Under the pieces are notes generated by a model that did not search any database, was not told the origin of the DNA, and was given only the letters and a program-made list of their open reading frames with translations. Positions 32,069-36,341 of a stretch of DNA of 36,341 nucleotides are shown piece after piece. Made by a program: the position numbers and the translations under genes. Position 1 is the stretch's first letter, and each line of letters starts with the position of its first letter. The stretch is from Mycobacterium sp. E183 (lineage in GTDB: Bacteria; Actinomycetota; Actinomycetes; Mycobacteriales; Mycobacteriaceae), in contig NZ_LZJN01000017.1 of NCBI RefSeq assembly GCF_001667735.1, positions 1 to 36,341 of the forward strand, given 5' to 3'.

Positions 32069-32269
32069 TCAGAACACGGTCCCGCAGTAGGGGGCCCGAT
32101 CGGTGCTGAAGGCGGCATCCAGGTCGCGTATCGCGCCCGGGCGCTCTTCGGTGATCCGGCCCGCTCGCAGGAGCTCGGAGGCCGGGTGTGCGCCCATGTA
32201 GATGGTGGCCAGATCTGCCAGGCCGATGCCGACGTCGGTGGGCCCGTCGTGCGGTGTGCACTTGCCCAC
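32069..32269 (-). pseudogene. Remnant of an Eis-type N-acetyltransferase C-terminus
   Basis: About 66 codons look like the last segment of the SCP2-like C-terminal domain of Eis-family acetyltransferases: GLADLATIYMGAHPASELLR, GRITEERPGAI, then DRAPYCGTVF at the true C-terminus, whose free carboxylate enters the active site in this family. The frame stays open for a short way upstream (to about 32320), but nothing of the two GNAT domains (about 300 residues) is present before ldtB begins on the other strand. It therefore appears to be a decayed gene. Its GTG at 32269 is not a credible start. The rest of the 31922-32471 stretch has no gene I can support. Confidence 0.65.
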
Positions 32270-32405
32270 GCCGTCACGGGCCTGCAGTCGCGGCGGAACT
32301 CCGCGACAGGGTCCGCCAACCGGCCTGAGCGCACCTTCCGGCCGGCCCTGCGTGACACCTGATCACGGACCTGTCAAGGTCGGCGTGCGTGTGCACAAAA
32401 CGCAT

Positions 32406-32411
32406 TACAAT
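32406..32411 (+). promoter_or_regulatory. Candidate -10 element for ldtB
   Basis: TACAAT fits the mycobacterial TANNNT -10 consensus, 61 bp before the ldtB ATG, and is followed by the 8-bp palindrome TGCATGCA. No clear -35 is visible. Confidence 0.4.
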
Positions 32412-32471
32412 GCATGCACTGTTTCTGGTCAGCGGTGACCAACTACATCGGATTTCGTGGAAGGTCACTCG

Positions 32472-33668
32472 ATGACGCCTTTGCGCAGACGACGATCGTG
32501 GCTGGCCGCCGCGATCGCTTCGGTTGCTGTGTTCGGCGTCGCCTGCGGGGGCAGCCATACCGCTGCCCCGGCGAAAGTGATCTTCGACAAGGGCACCCCA
32601 TTCGCGGACCTGCTCGTCCCGAAGCTGACCTCCTCGGTGACCGACGGGGCCGTCGGTGTCACCGTCGACGCCCCTGTGACCGTCAGCGTGGCCGACGGTG
32701 TTCTCGCGTCGGTGACCATGGTCAACGAGAACGGCAAATCCATCAGCGGCCAGCTCAGCCCCGACGGGCTGCGCTGGTCGACCACCGAGCAACTCGGCTA
32801 CAACCGGCGCTACACCCTGAGCGTGAAAGCGCTGGGCATGGGGGGCGCGGCGAATCGGCAGATGACCTTCCAGACCAGTTCGCCCGCCCACCTGACGATG
32901 CCGTACGTCGCGCCGGGCGACGGCGAGGTGGTGGGCATCGGTGAGCCGGTGGCGATCCGATTCGACGAGAACATCGCGGACCGCGCCGCCGCGCAGAAGG
33001 CCATCAAGATCACCACCAACCCGCCCGTCGAGGGCGCGTTCTACTGGCTCAACAATCGCGAAGTACGTTGGCGCCCCGAGCATTTCTGGAAATCCGGGAC
33101 GGCCATCGATGTGGCGGTCAACACCTACGGCGTCGACCTGGGTGACGGAATGTTCGGCGAGGACAACGTCAAGACCCACTTCACCATTGGCGACGAGGTC
33201 ATTTCGACCGCGGACGACACCACCAAGACGGTGACCGTCCGCGTCAACGGCGAGGTGGTCAAGACCATGCCGACGTCGATGGGCAAGGACAGCACGCCGA
33301 CGGACAACGGTTTCTACATCATCGGCGGCCGGTTCAAGCACATCATCATGGACTCGTCGACCTACGGTGTTCCGGTCAATTCGCCCAACGGATATCGCAC
33401 CGAAGTGGACTGGGCCACCCAGATGTCCTATAGCGGCGTCTTCGTGCATTCCGCGCCCTGGTCGGTCGGCGCCCAGGGGCACACCAACACCAGCCACGGG
33501 TGCCTGAACGTGAGCCCCAGCAACGCCGAGTGGTTCTATGACCACAGCAAGACCGGCGACATCGTCGAGGTCATCAACACGGTGGGGCCGACGCTGCCCG
33601 GCACCGAGGGGTTGGGCGACTGGAACATTCCCTGGCCGCAGTGGAAAGCGGGCAACGCCAACACCTGA
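32472..33668 (+). CDS. ldtB: L,D-transpeptidase 2 (LdtMt2-type lipoprotein)
   Basis: A 398-residue periplasmic enzyme that makes 3-3 cross-links in peptidoglycan and is the main target of carbapenems in mycobacteria. The signal peptide has four arginines (TPLRRRRSW) and a lipobox ending at Cys25 (GVAC). Two bacterial immunoglobulin-like domains follow (about residues 40-245), then the YkuD catalytic domain with [20 protein letters not shown] and the catalytic Cys344 in [10 protein letters not shown]. The C-terminus ends with [13 protein letters not shown]. The ATG at 32472 is preceded by GGAAGG; the GTG at 32457 would put five residues in front without benefit. The whole sequence matches M. 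tuberculosis Rv2518c. Confidence 0.96.
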   Translation: MTPLRRRRSWLAAAIASVAVFGVACGGSHTAAPAKVIFDKGTPFADLLVPKLTSSVTDGAVGVTVDAPVTVSVADGVLASVTMVNENGKSISGQLSPDGLRWSTTEQLGYNRRYTLSVKALGMGGAANRQMTFQTSSPAHLTMPYVAPGDGEVVGIGEPVAIRFDENIADRAAAQKAIKITTNPPVEGAFYWLNNREVRWRPEHFWKSGTAIDVAVNTYGVDLGDGMFGEDNVKTHFTIGDEVISTADDTTKTVTVRVNGEVVKTMPTSMGKDSTPTDNGFYIIGGRFKHIIMDSSTYGVPVNSPNGYRTEVDWATQMSYSGVFVHSAPWSVGAQGHTNTSHGCLNVSPSNAEWFYDHSKTGDIVEVINTVGPTLPGTEGLGDWNIPWPQWKAGNANT

Positions 33669-33676
33669 CGTGCGGC

Positions 33677-34075
33677 TCAGTCGACCTTGTGCCAGGCCGC
33701 GCAGTTTCTGGTCATGAATGCGCGGTCGGTGGGCAGGATCTGCACCACCTGCGGGCCGTCGTTGACGTTGTTGTCGATGATGTCATTGGTGTCCAGGCTG
33801 CGCAGACGCGCCCAATAGCATCCGTATTTCCCGGCGCTGCGATAGGTGCCCGGTGCGATGTCGCTGCCGACGATGAACGTGCCGTCCGACTCGATGGTCG
33901 TCTTCGGTCCCGGCGGGGGCGGCGGCACGGCGGTCACGGTCACCGTCTTGGTCGCTGCCGGCACCGTCGACGTGACGGTGGTCGCCGTGTGGTTCGACCC
34001 CCCGCAGCCCGCGAGCAGGACAGCGCAACCCATGATGGCCGCGTTCAGGGGGAGCAATTGGCGGTTCGGCGGCAC
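33677..34075 (-). CDS. Small conserved lipoprotein
   Basis: A 132-residue protein with a lipoprotein signal ending at Cys24 (VLLAGCGGS). A Thr/Val/Pro-rich linker (including TVTSTVPAATKTVTVTAVPP) leads to a globular C-terminal domain with DGTFIVGSDIAPGTYRS, a CYWARL strand and a final RNCAAWHKVD. The GTYRS...CYW pattern is seen in actinobacterial secreted proteins of unknown function; the two cysteines probably form a disulfide. I choose the GTG at 34075, with GGGAGGG ten bases upstream and a complete signal peptide. The longest open frame runs on into the tRNA-His gene and cannot be real. It is convergent with ldtB, eight bases apart. Confidence 0.75.
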   Translation of the reverse strand: MPPNRQLLPLNAAIMGCAVLLAGCGGSNHTATTVTSTVPAATKTVTVTAVPPPPPGPKTTIESDGTFIVGSDIAPGTYRSAGKYGCYWARLRSLDTNDIIDNNVNDGPQVVQILPTDRAFMTRNCAAWHKVD

Positions 34076-34168
34076 GGCGCGCTGTCCCTCCCGTTCAGGG
34101 TGCAATCGCGTGCCGGGGGCCGGAACGCCCCGGCGGTCAGGAAGCAACACGGGCCTCCGGCCGATTGG

Positions 34169-34242
34169 GGTGGCTGACGGGGCTCGAACCCGCGACATCC
34201 AGGATCACAACCTGGTGCTCTACCAGCTGAACTACAGCCACC
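34169..34242 (-). tRNA. tRNA-His (anticodon GTG)
   Basis: Minus-strand cloverleaf with acceptor GTGGCTG/CAGCCAC, anticodon stem CCAGG/CCTGG around TTGTGAT (anticodon GTG), T-loop TTCGAGC and discriminator C. The histidine-specific extra G at position -1 is encoded at 34242. CCA is not encoded. Confidence 0.96.
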
Positions 34243-34286
34243 ATCGCCGCCGGCGGCCTCGAGGCCATCGAGCGGCGACGTCGATA

Positions 34287-34934
34287 CTAGCCGGTCGGTG
34301 GCTCGGTGGCCGAATCGATTTCGTTCGGGGTGCCGCCGTCGCCCTCCAGTTCGGCGACGACGGCCTCGATCTCGCTGGTAGAAGGTCCCGGCGGGGAGAC
34401 GAACGCCGTCCGGCGGTAGAACCGCAACTCGCGGATCGATTCGTGAATGTCGGCCAGCGCGCGGTGCGCGAGCCCCTTGACCGGCTGGCCGAAATAGATC
34501 CGCGGATACCAGCGCCGGCAGAGCTCCTTGATCGAGCTCACGTCGATCATCCGGTAATGCAGGAACGAATCCAGCGCGGGCATGTCGCGGGCGATGAACG
34601 CACGGTCGGTGGCGATGGAATTGCCCGCCAACGGCGCCGTCTTGGGTTGCTTGACATGCTTGCCGACGTAGTCGAGCACCATCGCCTCGGCGGTAGCCAG
34701 GTCGACGGTCGACGCCCGCACCTCGTCGATCAGCCCTGAACGCGTGTGCATTTCGGTGACCACGTCGATCATCGACGACAACGCTTCGTCGTCGGCGTGG
34801 ATAACCACGTCGACGCCGTCGCCCAGGATGTTCAAATCGGCGTCGGTGACCAGGGCCGCGATTTCGATCAACTTGTCGGAGCCGAGGTCCAGCCCCGTCA
34901 TCTCGCAGTCGATCCACACCAACTCGTCTCGCAC
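34287..34934 (-). CDS. orn: Oligoribonuclease
   Basis: A 215-residue DEDDh 3'-5' exoribonuclease that degrades short RNAs and the pGpG and pApA dinucleotides left from cyclic-dinucleotide breakdown. The catalytic residues appear as D9 and E11 in WIDCEMTG, the [14 protein letters not shown] aspartate, and [14 protein letters not shown] with the histidine and last aspartate. The C-terminal tail after [19 protein letters not shown] is specific to mycobacteria and actinobacteria. The start is GTG at 34934 (protein begins VRDELVWID). The position beside the HerA-like gene is conserved with M. tuberculosis (Rv2511 and Rv2510c). Confidence 0.96.
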   Translation of the reverse strand: MRDELVWIDCEMTGLDLGSDKLIEIAALVTDADLNILGDGVDVVIHADDEALSSMIDVVTEMHTRSGLIDEVRASTVDLATAEAMVLDYVGKHVKQPKTAPLAGNSIATDRAFIARDMPALDSFLHYRMIDVSSIKELCRRWYPRIYFGQPVKGLAHRALADIHESIRELRFYRRTAFVSPPGPSTSEIEAVVAELEGDGGTPNEIDSATEPPTG

Positions 34935-35051
34935 AGCGCTCAGACTAGGCTCCCGCGCCGCCCGCGCCGGCCATCGCCCCTAATTGCGCCGGAGAAGTAG
35001 TGTGAGCGTTGCCGGACCACCTGCCGAAGCACTGGGAACGGGGGCACCACG

Positions 35052-36341
35052 ATGAGCACCGAATCCGCGGAAACACCCGCGCGCCGGATCGCCAACGGGT
35101 ACGCCGTCGACGGGCAGGCACTCGAATTGGGCACGGTCGTCGTCGACGGCGCCGTCGACCCGACGGCGCAGATTCGCATCCCCCTGGCCACGATCAACCG
35201 GCACGGCCTGGTGGCCGGTGCGACCGGAACGGGGAAGACCAAGACGCTTCAGCTGATCGCCGAACAACTCAGTGCGGCGGGCGTCGCGGTGATGATGGCC
35301 GACGTCAAGGGCGACCTGTCGGGTCTGGCCCGGCCGGGGGAGGCCAACGACAAGACCGCCGCGCGCGCCAAAGACACGGGCGACGACTGGGCGGCGACCG
35401 GCTTCCCGGTGGAGTTCTTGTCGCTGGGCACCGGGGGACTCGGCGTGCCGGTCCGCGCGACGGTTGCCAGCTTCGGTCCGGTTCTGCTGTCGAAAGTGTT
35501 GGGGCTCAACGCCACTCAAGAGTCGACGCTGGGGCTGATCTTTCACTGGGCCCAGCAGGCGAACCGTCGGCTGGTCACCCTGGGTGATCTGCGTGGCGTG
35601 ATCAGCCACCTGGCGAGCGACGAGGGCAAGGCCGACCTGAAAGACCTGGGCGGCGTTTCACCGACGACGGCGGGCGTCATCCTGCGGGCGCTGGTCAACC
35701 TCGCCGGCGAGGGCGGCGACACGTTTTTCGGCGAGCCGAAGCTCGATCCTCAGGACTTGCTGCGCGTCGACGACCAGGGTCACGGCATCATCTCGCTGCT
35801 CGAGTTCAGCGGTCAGTCGCTGCGCCCGGTCATCTTCTCCACGTTTCTGATGTGGGTGCTCGCCGACTTGTTCGCGGTGCTGCCCGAAGTCGGCGACATC
35901 GACAAGCCCAAGCTGGTCTTCTTTTTCGACGAGGCGCACCTGTTGTTCGCCGACGCCTCCAAGGCGTTCCTCGAGCAGGTCGAGCAGACCGTCAAGCTGA
36001 TCCGCTCCAAGGGCGTCGGGGTGTTCTTCTGCACGCAACTGCCCACCGACCTGCCCAACGATGTGCTCTCCCAGCTCGGCGCCCGGATCCAGCACGCGCT
36101 GCGGGCGTTCACCCCCGACGATCAACAGGCGCTGAGCAAGACCGTGCGGACGTATCCGAAAACCGATGTCTACGACCTGGAATCGGCGCTGACGTCGCTG
36201 GGTATCGGGGAGGCCGTGGTCACGGTGCTGTCCGAGAAGGGCGCGCCCACGCCCGTCGCGTGGACCCGCATGCGCGTGCCGCGGTCGCTGATGGCGTCGA
36301 TTGGAAACGACGCGATAGCGGCCACGGCGAAAAGCAGTGCG
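35052..36341 (+). CDS. HerA/DUF853-type ATPase (Rv2510c-like), 3' end outside the window
   Basis: The first 430 residues of a protein that is about 530 long in M. tuberculosis. It is a P-loop ATPase of the HerA/FtsK superfamily (helicase HerA-like, DUF853). Walker A is GATGTGKT with Lys62, the VMMADVKGDLSG strand follows near residue 80, Walker B is LVFFFDEAHLLF with Asp293 and Glu294, and VGVFFCTQLPTDLPNDVLSQ acts as the sensor region near 325. The predicted role is a DNA- or protein-translocating hexameric ATPase; the actual role is unknown. The ATG at 35052 is supported by the GGGG-rich stretch just upstream. It is divergent from orn. Confidence 0.93.
   Translation, partial: MSTESAETPARRIANGYAVDGQALELGTVVVDGAVDPTAQIRIPLATINRHGLVAGATGTGKTKTLQLIAEQLSAAGVAVMMADVKGDLSGLARPGEANDKTAARAKDTGDDWAATGFPVEFLSLGTGGLGVPVRATVASFGPVLLSKVLGLNATQESTLGLIFHWAQQANRRLVTLGDLRGVISHLASDEGKADLKDLGGVSPTTAGVILRALVNLAGEGGDTFFGEPKLDPQDLLRVDDQGHGIISLLEFSGQSLRPVIFSTFLMWVLADLFAVLPEVGDIDKPKLVFFFDEAHLLFADASKAFLEQVEQTVKLIRSKGVGVFFCTQLPTDLPNDVLSQLGARIQHALRAFTPDDQQALSKTVRTYPKTDVYDLESALTSLGIGEAVVTVLSEKGAPTPVAWTRMRVPRSLMASIGNDAIAATAKSSA

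Noticed and set aside
34076..34198. Longer start for the small lipoprotein
   Set aside because: It would run into the tRNA-His gene and bury the signal peptide; the GTG at 34075 has a Shine-Dalgarno and a proper signal sequence.

Overview
The window is high-GC actinobacterial DNA, almost certainly from a slow-growing non-tuberculous Mycobacterium. The right half keeps the gene order of the M. tuberculosis Rv2525c to Rv2510c segment in inverted orientation: DUF1906 protein, fas, acpS, an M20 peptidase (broken here), bcp, a DUF3618 protein, ldtB, orn and a HerA-like ATPase. A type I fatty acid synthase with its own AcpS, and an LdtMt2-type L,D-transpeptidase, are mycobacterial hallmarks. The species cannot be fixed from the sequence alone; an avium-complex-like organism is a guess.

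Region 1 (1-17053) is an accessory catabolic cluster that I cannot match to a described pathway. From left to right it holds a truncated acyl-CoA dehydrogenase, an LLM-class flavin oxidoreductase, an SDR, a GntR/FCD regulator, a double-domain family III CoA-transferase, a small P450-type ferredoxin, a cytochrome P450, a KshA-like Rieske oxygenase, an acyl-CoA ligase, a SnoaL-like protein, two overlapping hot-dog (MaoC-type) hydratase subunits, an aldehyde dehydrogenase, an AttH/CrtC-like lipocalin-fold protein, a second Rieske oxygenase and its MerR-type regulator. The enzymes suggest hydroxylation of a hydrophobic (cyclic or branched) compound, activation to a CoA thioester, and beta-oxidation-like steps. 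The genes form divergent pairs. Four of the divergent gaps share AT-rich CTA/TAG-containing elements, suggesting one regulon, perhaps under the local GntR protein. The MerR gene has a textbook MerR operator in front of the second Rieske gene, placed so that the Rieske mRNA would be leaderless.

Region 2 (17114-28058) is core lipid synthesis: a Tat-exported DUF1906 protein, a 543-bp upstream region with repeats, the 3084-residue FAS-I (AT-ER-DH-MPT-ACP-KR-KS) and AcpS, which activates its ACP domain. A 19-bp perfect hairpin follows acpS.

Region 3 (28157-36341) has an M20 peptidase broken off after its first 151 codons, an MmpS-like secreted protein, bcp, a DUF3618 membrane protein, a large DUF3556 membrane protein, tRNA-Lys(CTT), a remnant of an Eis-type acetyltransferase, ldtB, a small lipoprotein, tRNA-His(GTG), orn and the start of a HerA-like ATPase that runs off the right edge.

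The extreme left edge (1-240) carries a perfect 77-bp inverted repeat that destroys the acyl-CoA dehydrogenase. It looks like an end-of-contig fold-back artefact. No insertion sequence, prophage, CRISPR array or rRNA was seen.
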